Origin: Kocuria sp.
GTDB lineage: Bacteria > Actinomycetota > Actinomycetes > Actinomycetales > Micrococcaceae
DNA length: 64,000 nt
Assembly (NCBI GenBank): GCA_030454085.1
Contig: JAKDJD010000014.1
Location: 5,628-69,627, forward strand
Reading direction: 5' to 3'
A program made the position numbers and the translations under genes. The notes beneath the pieces are model-generated. The model saw only the letters and a list, made by a program, of their open reading frames with translations, had not been told where the DNA came from and ran no database searches. Shown piece by piece: positions 39,058 to 49,160 of the stretch (positions within the stretch are counted from its first letter, which is position 1; every line of letters starts with the position of its first letter).

Positions 39058-40245
39058 TTACTTTCCTGCTTTCTGGCGTGCGGCCGAATCGGTTGAGGTC
39101 ATGAGTTCGATGAAACGGTCGAACAGGTAGGCGGCGTCGTGCGGCCCGGCCGCGGCCTCCGGGTGGTACTGGACGGAGAACGCGGGGATGTCGAGGCAGC
39201 GAAGGCCTTCGACGACGTCATCGTTCAACCCGACGTGCGAGACCTCGACCCGGCCGAATTCCGACTCGGGAGCGGTCACCGGTCCGTCCAACGGCGCGTC
39301 CACCGCGAATCCGTGATTCTGCGCGGTGATCTCGACCCGCCCCGTCGACCGGTCGAGCACCGGCTGGTTGATGCCCCGGTGACCGAAGGGCAGTTTGTAG
39401 GTGCCGAAGCCCAGGGCGCGGCCGAGCAGCTGGTTGCCGAAACAGATCCCGAAGAACGGGATTCCCGCGCGCAGAATACCTCGCAAAACCTCGACCTGAT
39501 CCGTGGCCGTCTCCGGGTCCCCCGGTCCGTTCGAGAAGAACGCCCCGTCCGGACCGAGCTGCTTGATCTGCTCGAGCGTGGTGTTCGCGGGGACCACGTG
39601 CACGCGGATGCCCCGCTCAGCGAAACGTCGGGGCGTCATCGATTTGATGCCGAGGTCGACCGCGACCAGCGTGCCGAGGACCTCGCCGTCCCACCCGTGG
39701 TCGGCGGGCTCGATGGTCAGGGTGTTCTCGGCCGTGACCTTTTCTGCCAGGCGCTGCCCCTGCATCGGTGAGGACTGACGGACCCGTTCCAGAAGTTCGG
39801 ACTCCGGTGCCTCGGCGGCCTCACCCGTGAAGATTCCTGACCGCATCGCCCCGGCGCTGCGCAGGTGACGTGTCAGCGCTCGGGTGTCGATGCCCTGGAT
39901 CCCGACCACGTTCTGCTCGGTGAGTTCTTCGTCCAGGGACTTCTCGGAGCGCCAGTTCGAGGGCAGACGGGCGGCGTCGCGCACCACGTAACCGCTGACC
40001 CAGATGCGGCGCGACTCGGCGTCGTCGGCGTTGACCCCCGTGTTGCCGATGTGCGGGGCGGTCTGGACGACAATCTGCCCCGCGTAGGAGGGATCCGTGA
40101 GGGTTTCCTGGTATCCGGTCATGCCGGTGGAGAAGACGGCCTCGCCCAGCGACTCGCCGACGGCCCCGTAGGACCGTCCACGGAACACCGTGCCGTCCTC
40201 GAGGACCAGCAGCGCCCGTTCGGATGTTCTGTGTGCGTTGGTCAT
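39058..40245 (-). CDS. carA: Carbamoyl-phosphate synthase, small (glutaminase) subunit
   Basis: CarA hydrolyses glutamine and passes ammonia to CarB. The 395-aa protein has an N-terminal CPSase_sm_chain domain ([18 protein letters not shown]) and a C-terminal class I glutamine amidotransferase domain. In that domain the nucleophilic Cys is in [12 protein letters not shown] and the His-Glu pair in [14 protein letters not shown]. The motif has Phe and Asn where many homologues have Leu and His (GICLGHQ), a common conservative variant. It sits 4 nt after the membrane-protein gene. Confidence 0.96.
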   Translation of the reverse strand: MTNAHRTSERALLVLEDGTVFRGRSYGAVGESLGEAVFSTGMTGYQETLTDPSYAGQIVVQTAPHIGNTGVNADDAESRRIWVSGYVVRDAARLPSNWRSEKSLDEELTEQNVVGIQGIDTRALTRHLRSAGAMRSGIFTGEAAEAPESELLERVRQSSPMQGQRLAEKVTAENTLTIEPADHGWDGEVLGTLVAVDLGIKSMTPRRFAERGIRVHVVPANTTLEQIKQLGPDGAFFSNGPGDPETATDQVEVLRGILRAGIPFFGICFGNQLLGRALGFGTYKLPFGHRGINQPVLDRSTGRVEITAQNHGFAVDAPLDGPVTAPESEFGRVEVSHVGLNDDVVEGLRCLDIPAFSVQYHPEAAAGPHDAAYLFDRFIELMTSTDSAARQKAGK

Positions 40246-40249
40246 GAAT

Positions 40250-40840
40250 TCACTTCCTCTGTTCTTCGGCGGACGCGTCCGACGAATCGTGCTGGCCCGC
40301 TGGGGCCTGAGTGTCTGTCGCAGTGGGGAGCTCGTCTCCGGCCTGAGGCGCCATCGCGCGCAGCTTCTCGATCAGGGCCGGGGTGTCCGAACCGGTTCGC
40401 GTTCGGAGCCCGGTGTCGACCAGTCGACCGCCCAATCGCCAGGAAACGACCGCGAGTCCGCCCTTCTCCACGAACTTCCCCGCCATTCCGGATTCGCGCC
40501 GGATCACCTCGATGCCTCCGCCGGGAATCCAGAGGTCCTGGGCGCCGTCCCTGGTCACGATCAGACCGGTCGGGTAGACCATGGCCTGCCCGTTGGCCTT
40601 CATTCCCAGGCCGTGGACCGCGATACGGTCAAGCCAGTCCCCTGCCGTGGTGGTGCACACGTACTGGACGTCGCACGCGAAATCGGCGGCCTCTCCGTCC
40701 AGCTCGCGCGGAACCTCGGGGATATCCGGTATGTCCGATTGGCGTCGGGCGCGTGACTTCCACCCCACGACGATCAGCACGAGAACGAGACCCGCGAGGA
40801 CCAGCGACGAGATGAGGGTCAGCAGATGGTTGGTGGACAT
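40250..40840 (-). CDS. Membrane-anchored PH-like domain protein of the pyr operon
   Basis: This is a 196-aa protein with one N-terminal membrane helix (about residues 7-27) and a basic stop-transfer stretch. A cytoplasmic beta-rich domain follows (about 50-165; [42 protein letters not shown]). A low-complexity polar tail ends the chain. Homologues named PH-like or transporter-like occupy the same place between pyrC and carA in many Actinobacteria, so a link to pyrimidine supply is likely, but no function is known to me. It is tightly packed, 6 nt from pyrC and 4 nt from carA. Confidence 0.82.
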   Translation of the reverse strand: MSTNHLLTLISSLVLAGLVLVLIVVGWKSRARRQSDIPDIPEVPRELDGEAADFACDVQYVCTTTAGDWLDRIAVHGLGMKANGQAMVYPTGLIVTRDGAQDLWIPGGGIEVIRRESGMAGKFVEKGGLAVVSWRLGGRLVDTGLRTRTGSDTPALIEKLRAMAPQAGDELPTATDTQAPAGQHDSSDASAEEQRK

Positions 40841-40846
40841 GAGTTC

Positions 40847-42169
40847 CTAGTCTGCCTGGGCGACGAGTGCCCGGGGCGTGTTGATGTGACCGTCGAGCAC
40901 GGTCGGGTGGCCCTTGAAGAACGTGGCCTGCACCGCGCCCGGGACCTCCAGCGAACGGTACGGGGAATTGCGTCCCTTCGACTGGTGCTTCTCGGGTTCG
41001 ACCACGCGATGGGCCGACGGGTCCACCAGGACGATGTTTGCGGGCTCCCCCGCGGCCAGAGGACGGCCCTGATCATCGATGCGCGCGATCCTGGCGGGCT
41101 CCTTGGACATGATGCGGGCGACGTCGCCCCAGCCGATCCGGCCCGTCTCCACGAGGGTCTGCTGGACGATGGACAATGCGGTCTCCAGGCCGGTCATGCC
41201 CATCGCCGCGCACGCCCACTCGCATTCCTTGGCTTCCACCGGGTGCGGGGCGTGGTCGGTTCCGACGACGTCGATGGTGCCGTCGGCCACGGCGTCACGC
41301 AGGGCCTCGACGTCCTCCCGGGTCCGCAACGGCGGATTGACTTTGTAGACGGGGTCGTAGCTGCGGACGGACTCGTCGGTCAGGAGCAAGTGGTGGGGCG
41401 TGACTTCCGCGGTGACATCCACGCCTCGTTGCTTCGCCCAACGGATGATCTCCACGGAGCCCTGGGTCGAGACGTGACAGATGTGTACCCGCGAACCCAC
41501 GTGCTGAGCCAGCAGCACGTCCCTGGCGATGATCGCCTCTTCTGCTACGGCGGGCCATCCCGCCAGTCCCAGATCCGCCGAGACGCTGCCCTCGTTCATT
41601 TGGGCGCCGTCGGTCAGCAGCGGTTCCTGGGCGTGCTGGGCGACGACGCCGTCGAAGGTCTTGACGTACTCGAGCGCGCGACGCATGAGCACGGCGTTGT
41701 GAACGCATTTGCCGTCGTCGGAGAACATGCGGACGGCGGCGCGGGAGTCGGCCATCGCCCCGATCTCGGAGAGCCTCTCCCCCTCGAGCCCCACGGTCAC
41801 CGCACCGATCGGATGGACGTCGGCCCATCCCGCCTGGCGGCCGAGCTCCCAGACCTGTTCGACGAGTCCGGCCGTGTCCGCGACCGGGTTGGAATTCGCC
41901 ATGGCGCACACGGCGGTGTACCCGCCGGCAGCCGCCGCGCGGGTTCCCGTCTCCACGGTCTCGGCGTCTTCGCGGCCGGGTTCCCTCAGATGGGTGTGGA
42001 CGTCCACCAGACCCGGCAGGGCAACGAGCCCCTGGGCCTCGACGACGTTCGCGCCGTCCGCTTCGATCCCCTGACCGACGCGGGCAATGGTTCCGTCCGC
42101 CACAAGGATGTCTGCGGTGTCATCTCCGAGCAGGCTTGCGCCACGGATGAGATATTTCTGATTGCTCAT
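40847..42169 (-). CDS. pyrC: Dihydroorotase
   Basis: PyrC cyclises carbamoyl aspartate to dihydroorotate. The 440-aa amidohydrolase has the zinc-binding HTHLREPG (first His pair), [14 protein letters not shown], and [15 protein letters not shown], with the catalytic Asp. The ATG at 42169 overlaps the pyrB stop as ATGA and has AAAGGA 4 nt upstream. The longer frame upstream overlaps pyrB and is ignored. Confidence 0.97.
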   Translation of the reverse strand: MSNQKYLIRGASLLGDDTADILVADGTIARVGQGIEADGANVVEAQGLVALPGLVDVHTHLREPGREDAETVETGTRAAAAGGYTAVCAMANSNPVADTAGLVEQVWELGRQAGWADVHPIGAVTVGLEGERLSEIGAMADSRAAVRMFSDDGKCVHNAVLMRRALEYVKTFDGVVAQHAQEPLLTDGAQMNEGSVSADLGLAGWPAVAEEAIIARDVLLAQHVGSRVHICHVSTQGSVEIIRWAKQRGVDVTAEVTPHHLLLTDESVRSYDPVYKVNPPLRTREDVEALRDAVADGTIDVVGTDHAPHPVEAKECEWACAAMGMTGLETALSIVQQTLVETGRIGWGDVARIMSKEPARIARIDDQGRPLAAGEPANIVLVDPSAHRVVEPEKHQSKGRNSPYRSLEVPGAVQATFFKGHPTVLDGHINTPRALVAQAD

Positions 42170-43161
42170 GATGTCCTTTGGAGTGCCGGGATCCGGTCCT
42201 GCTCCTGGGGACCGGTCATCAGGTGGTAGAGAACGGACATGCGGACCGAAACCCCGTTGGTGACCTGGTCCAGGACCAGGGAACGCGGGGAATCCGCGGC
42301 GGCGGAGCTGATCTCGAGTCCCCGGTTCATCGGGCCCGGGTGCAGGATGGCGGTTTCGGCGCCTCGGGAGTCGAGGAGGGCGAGCCGCTCGGGGGTCAGG
42401 CCCCACAGCCGTGCGTACTCCTCCGAAGACGGGAAGAACGCCGCGTGCATCCTCTCTCGCTGGATGCGAAGCATCATGATCGCGTCGAGTTCCTGCGCCA
42501 TGGCCTCGTCCAGGCTGTATCGGACCTCCACGGGCCAGTCCTCAATGCCCACGGGAAGCAGCGTCGGGGGCGATACGAGGGTGACGTGGGCTCCGAGCAG
42601 GGCCAGCAACCACACGTTGGATTTGGCCACCCGGGAATGCAGAACGTCTCCGACGAGGGCGACCCGCATGCCCCGAAGGTCCGAACCCTGGGTCGGCCGC
42701 CCGTCGAGCCGGGACCTGTGCTGGCGCAACGTCATCGCGTCCAACAGTGCCTGCGTGGGGTGTGCGTGCGTGCCGTCACCCGCGTTGATGACCGGTGACG
42801 AGATCCATCCGCTCGACGCGAGCCTGGCCGGCGCGCCCGAAGCCGGGTGCCGGATCACGATCGCATCTGCGTTGATCGCCTCGAGGGTCTGCGCGGTGTC
42901 TTTGAGGGACTCGCCCTTCGAGACCGAGGATCCCTTCGCGGCGAAATTGATGACGTCGGCTGACAACCGCTTCTCGGCGGTTTCGAACGAGATCCGGGTC
43001 CGTGTCGAGTCCTCGAAGAACAAATTGACCACGGTCCGACCGCGCAGGGCGGGAAGCTTCTTGACCTCCCGGGTGCCGACCTCGGCCATCGAATCCGCGG
43101 TATCCAGGACCTGAATGGCTTCCTCGAGGCTCAAATCCCTGGTGTCCAGGAGATGCTTCAT
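42166..43161 (-). CDS. pyrB: Aspartate carbamoyltransferase catalytic subunit
   Basis: PyrB joins carbamoyl phosphate to aspartate. The 331-aa protein has the carbamoyl-phosphate motif [12 protein letters not shown] and the [15 protein letters not shown] motif. No regulatory subunit (pyrI) is in the operon, as is normal for Gram-positives. Its ATG overlaps the pyrR stop, and its stop overlaps the pyrC start. Confidence 0.97.
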   Translation of the reverse strand: MKHLLDTRDLSLEEAIQVLDTADSMAEVGTREVKKLPALRGRTVVNLFFEDSTRTRISFETAEKRLSADVINFAAKGSSVSKGESLKDTAQTLEAINADAIVIRHPASGAPARLASSGWISSPVINAGDGTHAHPTQALLDAMTLRQHRSRLDGRPTQGSDLRGMRVALVGDVLHSRVAKSNVWLLALLGAHVTLVSPPTLLPVGIEDWPVEVRYSLDEAMAQELDAIMMLRIQRERMHAAFFPSSEEYARLWGLTPERLALLDSRGAETAILHPGPMNRGLEISSAAADSPRSLVLDQVTNGVSVRMSVLYHLMTGPQEQDRIPALQRTS

Positions 43162-43862
43162 GACTCGACCGTCCCTTCGGCGTCTTTGCCGGTGATCTCT
43201 TGCGATCGGGCGTCGACGGTGTCTGCACCCGATGCGGCGGGCACCAGAAGAACGCAGTCGCCGAGATCGCGGTCGGTGTCCCCCGCGGCTAGGGCGACCG
43301 GCTCATCGGTTTCGCGGAGGAATACCTGAACGGATTCGTTCTGGGAAGTCGGGAGGTTCTTTCCGACGTGGTCGGCGCGAATCGGCAACTGGCGGTGTCC
43401 ACGATCGGCCAGCACGGCCAAACGGACCACCTCGGGTCTGCCGAAATCGCCGAGGGCATCGAGGGCGGCCCGAATGGTCCGGCCCGAGTAGAGGACGTCG
43501 TCCACGAGCACGATGTTCTTCCCATCGATGCCGCCTGAGGGAATCCGTGTGGGTTGAGGTGTGCGGGACGTGTTCCGACGAAGGTCGTCCCGATACATGG
43601 TGATGTCGAGCTGCCCGAGACACGACTCGGGGTCGAAATGCGGTTCGGTCGAAGCGATCTTCTGGGCAATGCGCTGGGCGAGAGGATAGCCCCTCCGCGG
43701 AATGCCCAACAGCACCAAATCCTGGGTGCCCTTGTTGGCTTCGACGATCTCATGGGCAATACGGGTCAGAACCCGGTTGACATCCGCAGAATCCAGAATG
43801 ACGCGCGCGTTCTCGGAAACCCTGCGATGTGGGTTGCCGTGACGGCGTGAGATATCGGTCAT
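43158..43862 (-). CDS. pyrR: PyrR, pyr operon RNA-binding regulator (uracil phosphoribosyltransferase fold)
   Basis: PyrR binds pyr mRNA when UMP is high and reduces pyr expression; it also has uracil phosphoribosyltransferase activity in several species. The 234-aa protein has the PRPP-binding motif [13 protein letters not shown] (about 117-129). At 234 aa it is longer than the usual 180-190, because of a C-terminal extension of about 45 residues rich in Asp, Ala and Glu. AAGGAGG lies 8 nt before the ATG. A PyrR-type RNA hairpin overlaps that ribosome site, so it probably controls its own translation and that of the coupled genes. Confidence 0.94.
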   Translation of the reverse strand: MTDISRRHGNPHRRVSENARVILDSADVNRVLTRIAHEIVEANKGTQDLVLLGIPRRGYPLAQRIAQKIASTEPHFDPESCLGQLDITMYRDDLRRNTSRTPQPTRIPSGGIDGKNIVLVDDVLYSGRTIRAALDALGDFGRPEVVRLAVLADRGHRQLPIRADHVGKNLPTSQNESVQVFLRETDEPVALAAGDTDRDLGDCVLLVPAASGADTVDARSQEITGKDAEGTVES

Positions 43863-43875
43863 CGCGTTTGCCTCC

Positions 43876-43897
43876 TTCCCCGCCTCACGGGACGGAA
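43876..43897 (-). promoter_or_regulatory. PyrR-binding RNA hairpin overlapping the pyrR ribosome-binding site
   Basis: The minus-strand RNA contains TCCCGTGAGGC, which matches the conserved core UCCNGNGAGGY of PyrR binding loops, within a stem (CCG.CC / GG.CGG plus an outer TT/AA). The bulged U and the purine bulge on the 3' side match the known fold. The hairpin ends within the AAGGAGG ribosome site (43871-43877). In mycobacteria PyrR represses translation through such a site, so the same mode is inferred here. A TATGGT box (43937-43942) could be the promoter -10. Confidence 0.85.
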
Positions 43898-44003
43898 TTT
43901 AAAGGTCAGCAAGATGTTCTCATCTGCGCCAAAATTACCATAGGGCAGGCGCGGCCCTCGGCTTCGGGTCGAATTGTGTAGCGGCCGTGACGGCCCGCAG
44001 ACA

Positions 44004-44040
44004 GACGACGCCGCCGGATGGATCGTCCGGCGGCGTCGTC
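44004..44040 (-). terminator. Terminator after nusB
   Basis: A perfect 15-bp inverted repeat (GACGACGCCGCCGGA, 44004-44018, with its complement at 44026-44040) has a 7-nt loop. It lies 69 nt beyond the nusB stop, between the aro/efp/nusB transcript and the pyrR promoter. It has no U-run. Confidence 0.92.
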
Positions 44041-44109
44041 ACGCTTCGATATCTCCCGGCCCGGAGGCCGAGGCAAGGCCCAAGCCCACCATCGGAGCGG
44101 ACCGAAGAA

Positions 44110-44523
44110 TCAGTCCGTCAGCAGGGTCGGCTTGACCTTCTGCAACCGGCCGAGGACTCCGTTGATGAATCGCGGCGAGTCGTCGGTCGAGTGGGTCCGG
44201 GCCATCCCCGTGGCTTCGGAGACGGCGACGGCGTCCGGGACTTCGTCGTTGTACAGCAGTTCCCAGGCACCGAGTCGAAGGATCGCGCGGTCGACCGCCG
44301 GCATGCGGTCCATCGTCCAACCCTTCGAATACGTTTCCACGTACTCGCGGATCTCCTCATCGCGCTCGACGACGCCCCGAACGATGCGCTCGGAGTAGTC
44401 GGTAATCAGCGCGGAGGTATGGAGACGGCGCCGCTGCAGGACCTCGAGAGTGTCCTGACCGCGCGACTCCGCCTCGAACAATACTTCCAGGGCGCGAACA
44501 CGCGCCTTCGTTCTCGAGTTCAC
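44110..44523 (-). CDS. nusB: Transcription antitermination protein NusB
   Basis: NusB forms a heterodimer with NusE (S10) that binds boxA RNA and promotes antitermination of rRNA operons. The 137-aa all-helical protein begins [17 protein letters not shown] and has the C-terminal [12 protein letters not shown] motif. The GTG start overlaps the efp stop as GTGA. The efp-nusB pair is standard for the phylum. Confidence 0.95.
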   Translation of the reverse strand: MNSRTKARVRALEVLFEAESRGQDTLEVLQRRRLHTSALITDYSERIVRGVVERDEEIREYVETYSKGWTMDRMPAVDRAILRLGAWELLYNDEVPDAVAVSEATGMARTHSTDDSPRFINGVLGRLQKVKPTLLTD

Positions 44524-45083
44524 TCGTTGACGCGCCCCAAGTAATCGCCGGAGCGGGTGTCTACCTTGACCTTGGTGCCCTGGTCCACGAACAGGGGAAC
44601 CTGGATGGTCGCGCCGGTTTCAAGGGTCGCGGGCTTGCTGCCACCGGTCGACCGGTCGCCCTGGAGGCCCGGCTCGGTGTAGGTGATCTCGAGGACCACC
44701 GACGGCGGCAACTCGATGTACAGGGGCTCGCCCTCGTGGAGCGCCACGGTCACGGTCTGGTTTTCCAGCATGAAATTCGCCGAATCCCCGACCACGCTTC
44801 CCGGGACGGTGATCTGGTCGTACGTCTTGTTGTCCATGAAGACGTAGTCGGCGCCGTCCTGGTAGAGGTACTGGTACTCGGAACGGTCCACCGTGGTGAC
44901 ATCGACCTTCGAACCGGCGTTGAACGTCTTGTCGACCACCTTGCCGCTGTTCACGTTGCGCAACTTGGTGCGCACGAAGGCACCACCCTTGCCCGGCTTG
45001 ACGTGCTGGAACTCGATGACGCCCCAGAGGTTTCCGTCCAGCTTGAGGATGGTCCCGTTCTTGATGTCGTTGGTCGTTGCCAC
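44520..45083 (-). CDS. efp: Elongation factor P
   Basis: EF-P relieves ribosome stalling at polyproline stretches. The 187-aa protein has the three-domain layout. The loop [17 protein letters not shown] carries the Lys at the position that is modified in some species; no modification genes (epmA/B) are seen in the window. The GTG start has AAGGAG 5-6 nt upstream. It is coupled to nusB and lies 89 nt downstream of aroB. Confidence 0.96.
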   Translation of the reverse strand: MATTNDIKNGTILKLDGNLWGVIEFQHVKPGKGGAFVRTKLRNVNSGKVVDKTFNAGSKVDVTTVDRSEYQYLYQDGADYVFMDNKTYDQITVPGSVVGDSANFMLENQTVTVALHEGEPLYIELPPSVVLEITYTEPGLQGDRSTGGSKPATLETGATIQVPLFVDQGTKVKVDTRSGDYLGRVNE

Positions 45084-45172
45084 GAACACTCCTTCTGGCA
45101 TGTTTTCCGACGGCGCGCGTGCACCCTGAAAAATGAATCGCTAATTATTGTAACGCCCTGTCGAGAGGCGGT

Positions 45173-46273
45173 TCAGGAAGCAATCTCCTGATAGGTCGCG
45201 AAGAGGATGGACTCGTCCGGGACCTCCATGATCCGCGGCGCCCCGATACGGTCCAGCACCACGAACCTCAGGAGGTTTCCACGGGCCTTCTTGTCCCGGT
45301 GCATTCCGTCCAACAGCTTCTTCCACTGGTCCCCGCGATAGGTCGTGGGCAACCCGACCTTCTCCAGGATCGAGCGCGTGCGGTCGACGACGTCGTAGGA
45401 AAGGTTCCCCGCCGCACTGGACAGCTCTGCGGCGAACATCATACCCACGGAGACCGCAGCGCCGTGGCGCCACTGGTACCGCTCGGCCAACTCGATCGCG
45501 TGACCCAACGTGTGACCGTAGTTGAGGAACTCGCGTCGACCGGATTCCTTGAGGTCGTCCGAGACCACGTCCGCCTTGACCCTGATCGATCGCTCGATCA
45601 GCTCCCGGATCAGTGCAGACTGAGAATCCTGCACCTTGTCCGGTCGGTCCTCGATCAGGTCAAGGATCTCGGGGTCCGCGATGAATCCGCACTTGATGAC
45701 TTCCGCGAGCCCGGTGACGAGTTCGTTGACCGGCAGGGTGCGCAGCGTCCCGATGTCGCACAGAACGGCCGCGGGCGGGTGGAAGGACCCGACCAGGTTC
45801 TTGCCCTCCGCGGTGTTGATCCCGGTCTTGCCCCCGACGGCGGCGTCGACCATCCCCAGCAGCGTGGTCGGGATGTGCACCACGCGGACCCCACGGAGCC
45901 AGGTCGCCGCGACGAAGCCGGCGACGTCCGTGACGGCCCCGCCACCCACGGAGATGATGGCGTCAGACCGGGTGAAGTCGTTCTGGCCGAGGACCTGCCA
46001 GCAGAAGGCGGCAACCTGAACGTGCTTCCCCTCTTCCGCATCGGGGATTTCGGCGCTGAAGGACTCGAGTCCCGCAGCCTTCAGGTCGTTCATCACCAAT
46101 TCGCCGGTGGAACGCAGGGCGCGCGGGTGGATCACGAGCACCCGTTGGACTCTGGGTCCCAGGATTTCGGGCAGGTTGCCGAGCAGGTCGTGGCCCACGT
46201 GGACCTCGTAGTTCTCCGACGGCTGCTTGCCCGTGACGGCGATGCGCGTTGCCTCTGTTGGCTCGTCGGCCAT
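45173..46273 (-). CDS. aroB: 3-dehydroquinate synthase
   Basis: AroB makes 3-dehydroquinate from DAHP, the second shikimate step, using NAD+ and a metal. The 366-aa protein has the nucleotide-binding SVGGGAVTDVAGFVAATWLRG, PTTLLGMVDAAVGGKTGIN and the metal-binding GHTLGHAIE. The ATG has AGGAGG 6 nt upstream. It is 69 nt after aroK, in the aroE-aroC-aroK-aroB run. Confidence 0.96.
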   Translation of the reverse strand: MADEPTEATRIAVTGKQPSENYEVHVGHDLLGNLPEILGPRVQRVLVIHPRALRSTGELVMNDLKAAGLESFSAEIPDAEEGKHVQVAAFCWQVLGQNDFTRSDAIISVGGGAVTDVAGFVAATWLRGVRVVHIPTTLLGMVDAAVGGKTGINTAEGKNLVGSFHPPAAVLCDIGTLRTLPVNELVTGLAEVIKCGFIADPEILDLIEDRPDKVQDSQSALIRELIERSIRVKADVVSDDLKESGRREFLNYGHTLGHAIELAERYQWRHGAAVSVGMMFAAELSSAAGNLSYDVVDRTRSILEKVGLPTTYRGDQWKKLLDGMHRDKKARGNLLRFVVLDRIGAPRIMEVPDESILFATYQEIAS

Positions 46274-46342
46274 GTGTTCCTCCTGGTCCGCAACTCAGCG
46301 AACGATTGACCGGGCATAGGGGTTCCCGCCGGCCGGCATCGT

Positions 46343-46906
46343 TCAGACGGTGCGTGTCGTGCGAATGATGTCGTGCAATTCCTCGGCCATCGTGGAGATT
46401 TCACGATCGCCGCGGGCGTCGAGAATCACGGTGGCCAGCTCTTCGTAGGTTTCGCGGCGTTCTCGGAAGATCTCGTTCCACCGTGCGATGGGGTCCGGCT
46501 GGAGCATGGGGCGCGTGGTGTTTCCCTCGATCCGGGGCCTGACCGTGTCCTCGTCCACCTGGACGTACACCACCGTATGCTTCCTGAGCAGTTCCTGCAC
46601 ACGCGGAGTCATCGGAGCGCCACCACCGACGGAGACCACGGCGTTCTGGTTGTCCGGCGATCGGAGAATGGCCTCGATCGTGTCCGCCTCGATATCCCGG
46701 AAGTACTTCTCGCCGTACTGGGTGAACAGTTCCGCGATCACCCCGTGGCGTTCCACGATCTGCTGGTCGGCGTCCACGAAGCCGTATCCGTGGAACTTGG
46801 ACAGGTGCAGGGCCAGGAATGATTTCCCCGCCGCCATCGGTCCGATCAGGACCACGGGGCCGACTGGTTCGGCGGAGCTCTGTGGCTCCTGTCCGGCCTG
46901 GCTCAT
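46343..46906 (-). CDS. aroK: Shikimate kinase
   Basis: AroK phosphorylates shikimate at the 3-hydroxyl with ATP. The 187-aa protein has the P-loop [10 protein letters not shown], the shikimate-binding DADQQIVER and the SVGGGAPM motif; the lid includes GNTTRPMLQ. The P-loop ends in Ser rather than Thr and has an extra Ala, but it fits the GxxxxGKS pattern. The first 16 residues are a polar extension. The ATG overlaps the aroC stop. Confidence 0.93.
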   Translation of the reverse strand: MSQAGQEPQSSAEPVGPVVLIGPMAAGKSFLALHLSKFHGYGFVDADQQIVERHGVIAELFTQYGEKYFRDIEADTIEAILRSPDNQNAVVSVGGGAPMTPRVQELLRKHTVVYVQVDEDTVRPRIEGNTTRPMLQPDPIARWNEIFRERRETYEELATVILDARGDREISTMAEELHDIIRTTRTV

Positions 46907-48123
46907 GCGTCCCAGCCTTCGGTATTCGGCGCGAAATCCAGTTCCTCCGGGATCGAGTCCAGGTAGTTCTCGACATTGCGTCGGGTTTCCTCGATCGAGT
47001 CTCCCCCGAATTTCTCGGTGTAGGCGTCCGCAAGAACAAGGGCGACCATCGCTTCCGCAACCACGCCGGCGGCCGGCACGGCACACACATCGGAACGTTG
47101 GTGGTGCGCGGTGGTTGCCTCGCCGGAGGACGTGTCCACGGTCTTGAGCGCGCGCGGGACGGTGGCGATCGGTTTCATGCCGGCGCGGACTCGGAGGGCG
47201 TCACCGATGCTCATGCCGCCTTCGATACCGCCCGCGCGGTTGGTCGTGCGGCGGACTCGTCCCTGCTCGTCCTGGGTGATCTCGTCGTGTGCCTCCGTGC
47301 CGGGGCGTGCGGCCGTCAGGAATCCGTCACCGACCTCGACGCCCTTGATGGCCTGGATGCCCATCAGGGCGCCGGCGAGTCTGGAATCCAGGCGGCGGTC
47401 CCAGTGGACGTAGGATCCGAGCCCAGGGACCAGGCCGTACGCGAGAACCTCGACGACGCCGCCGAGCGTCTCGCCGTTCTTGTGGGCGGCGTCGACTTCC
47501 TCGACCATCGAGTCCGAGGTCGGCTTGTCGAAGCAGCGCAGCGGGTCGGCGTCGAGAGATTCGACGTCCCGAGGCAACGGACGTTCGGCGTCCTCGGGGG
47601 CCGAGACTGATCCGATGGCCGTGGTGTGGCTGACCATCCCGACCCCCAGCTCGGCCAGAATCTGCGATGCGACCACCCCGAGGGCCACCCTGGTGGCGGT
47701 TTCCCTCGCGCTGGCGCGTTCCAGGACGGGCCGGGCTTCGGAGAACCCGTACTTCTGCATCCCGGTGAAGTCCGCGTGGCCGGGGCGGGGACGGGTCAAC
47801 GGAGCGTTCCGGGCCCGGCCCTCGATCAGTGACGGGTCCACGGGGTCGGAAGACATCACGTCGGTCCACTTGGGCCATTCACTATTGGCGATCTCGATCG
47901 CGACGGGCCCGCCCTGCGTCCGTCCGTGACGGACTCCGCCGAGGAGCCGGACCTTGTCCTCCTCGAACTTCATCCGGGCACCGCGACCGTATCCGAGACG
48001 ACGGCGGGCCAGCGCGCGGCGGATGTGTTCCGAGGTGAGCTCGACGCCGGCGGGAACCCCCTCGATGATTCCGACCAGGGCCTCTCCATGGGACTCTCCG
48101 GCGGTCAGCCAACGCAATGTCAC
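46903..48123 (-). CDS. aroC: Chorismate synthase
   Basis: AroC converts EPSP to chorismate, with reduced FMN as cofactor. The 406-aa protein starts [17 protein letters not shown] and has [15 protein letters not shown] and [15 protein letters not shown], all diagnostic. The start is GTG. It is coupled to aroK and lies 77 nt after aroE. Confidence 0.97.
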   Translation of the reverse strand: MTLRWLTAGESHGEALVGIIEGVPAGVELTSEHIRRALARRRLGYGRGARMKFEEDKVRLLGGVRHGRTQGGPVAIEIANSEWPKWTDVMSSDPVDPSLIEGRARNAPLTRPRPGHADFTGMQKYGFSEARPVLERASARETATRVALGVVASQILAELGVGMVSHTTAIGSVSAPEDAERPLPRDVESLDADPLRCFDKPTSDSMVEEVDAAHKNGETLGGVVEVLAYGLVPGLGSYVHWDRRLDSRLAGALMGIQAIKGVEVGDGFLTAARPGTEAHDEITQDEQGRVRRTTNRAGGIEGGMSIGDALRVRAGMKPIATVPRALKTVDTSSGEATTAHHQRSDVCAVPAAGVVAEAMVALVLADAYTEKFGGDSIEETRRNVENYLDSIPEELDFAPNTEGWDA

Positions 48124-48200
48124 GGTTCTACCTCATCTTTCGGTGATCATGTGTGGCGCGCGGACCCGCAGTACCGGGCGCAACGACGTGATGATGTCCT

Positions 48201-49160
48201 TCATCGTCTCGGTTGGAGCAAGGCGTCATCGCACACCGTCCGCGGAACGAAGGTGCGCGCCGGGAGGCCGAGAGCAGATGCCATGGCCGTGATGACGTGC
48301 TGCTGATTCGGCAGGTCCTCGACGAGGCTCTGTCCGACAAATAGTTTGATCTGGTCCACGGCCTGGTACAAGAGCATTTCACGACCCGAGACCGCGGTGC
48401 CCCCGTGGGCTTCCACGGCGTTGGACAGCTCCGACGGCCAAGGATCATAGGAGACGTCCAGCACGGCCGTTCCACCGAGATCACCCGTGATTTTCGTGGC
48501 GTACTCGTCGAAGGCCCGGGCCGGGAGGGTCGAGACCACGTGGTCGAAGTCCTCCAGCCTTTCAGGGGCGCGGTCGAGGGGTTCGAAGTCCAGATCCATC
48601 CCGATCCGGCCGGCGACGTCGGCCACTCGGTGTGCCCGCGACTCGTCACGAACGAACACCGTGCACCTGGAGGCGCCCAGGACGTGCAGGGCGGCGGCCG
48701 CGGCCGTTGCCGTGCCCCCACCACCCACGATTGCGGCCCGGGGCTCGGGGCCGGCGGACAAGCCGGTCAACGACAATGCGTTGACGATACCGGCCACGTC
48801 CGTGTTGTGTCCGAGCACCCGTCCCTCTCCCCCGGCCGGGTCGTCCGGGTTCGGGTCGGCCACGCGGGCGAGGGTGTTGATGACTCCGACCTTCTGTGCG
48901 AAACCCGTGAGCCGATCCGCGAACCGGCAGGCCTCCGATTTCAACGGCATGGTCACGGAGAAACCCCTCCATGAGGGGTCCCGACGTGCCGGGAAGACCG
49001 TGTCTGCCAGGGCGGCGGCTTCGATGTCCTCGGACCCGTACCGGATGCCGGCGTCCAGAACCTGGTAGGCGGCGCGGTGCATGACCGGTGACAGGCTGTG
49101 CCCCACGGGGTGACCGAGGACGCCCGCCCAGGGGCCGTGCGTTCCCTCCGTCAGACGCAT
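48201..49160 (-). CDS. aroE: Shikimate dehydrogenase
   Basis: AroE reduces 3-dehydroshikimate to shikimate with NADPH. The 319-aa protein has the substrate site HPVGHSLSPVMHRAAY and the catalytic Lys in SVTMPLKSEA. The NADP-binding Rossmann motif is VGGGGTATAAAAAL, and HNTDVAGI is also present. The length is a little above the usual 270-290 aa. Its ATG lies inside the end of mltG (10-nt overlap). Confidence 0.95.
   Translation of the reverse strand: MRLTEGTHGPWAGVLGHPVGHSLSPVMHRAAYQVLDAGIRYGSEDIEAAALADTVFPARRDPSWRGFSVTMPLKSEACRFADRLTGFAQKVGVINTLARVADPNPDDPAGGEGRVLGHNTDVAGIVNALSLTGLSAGPEPRAAIVGGGGTATAAAAALHVLGASRCTVFVRDESRAHRVADVAGRIGMDLDFEPLDRAPERLEDFDHVVSTLPARAFDEYATKITGDLGGTAVLDVSYDPWPSELSNAVEAHGGTAVSGREMLLYQAVDQIKLFVGQSLVEDLPNQQHVITAMASALGLPARTFVPRTVCDDALLQPRR

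Noticed and set aside
36690..39104. An 804-codon plus-strand open frame opposite carB
   Set aside because: It is antisense to an unambiguous carB. Long antisense ORFs are expected at this G+C content, and its translation has no recognisable domains.
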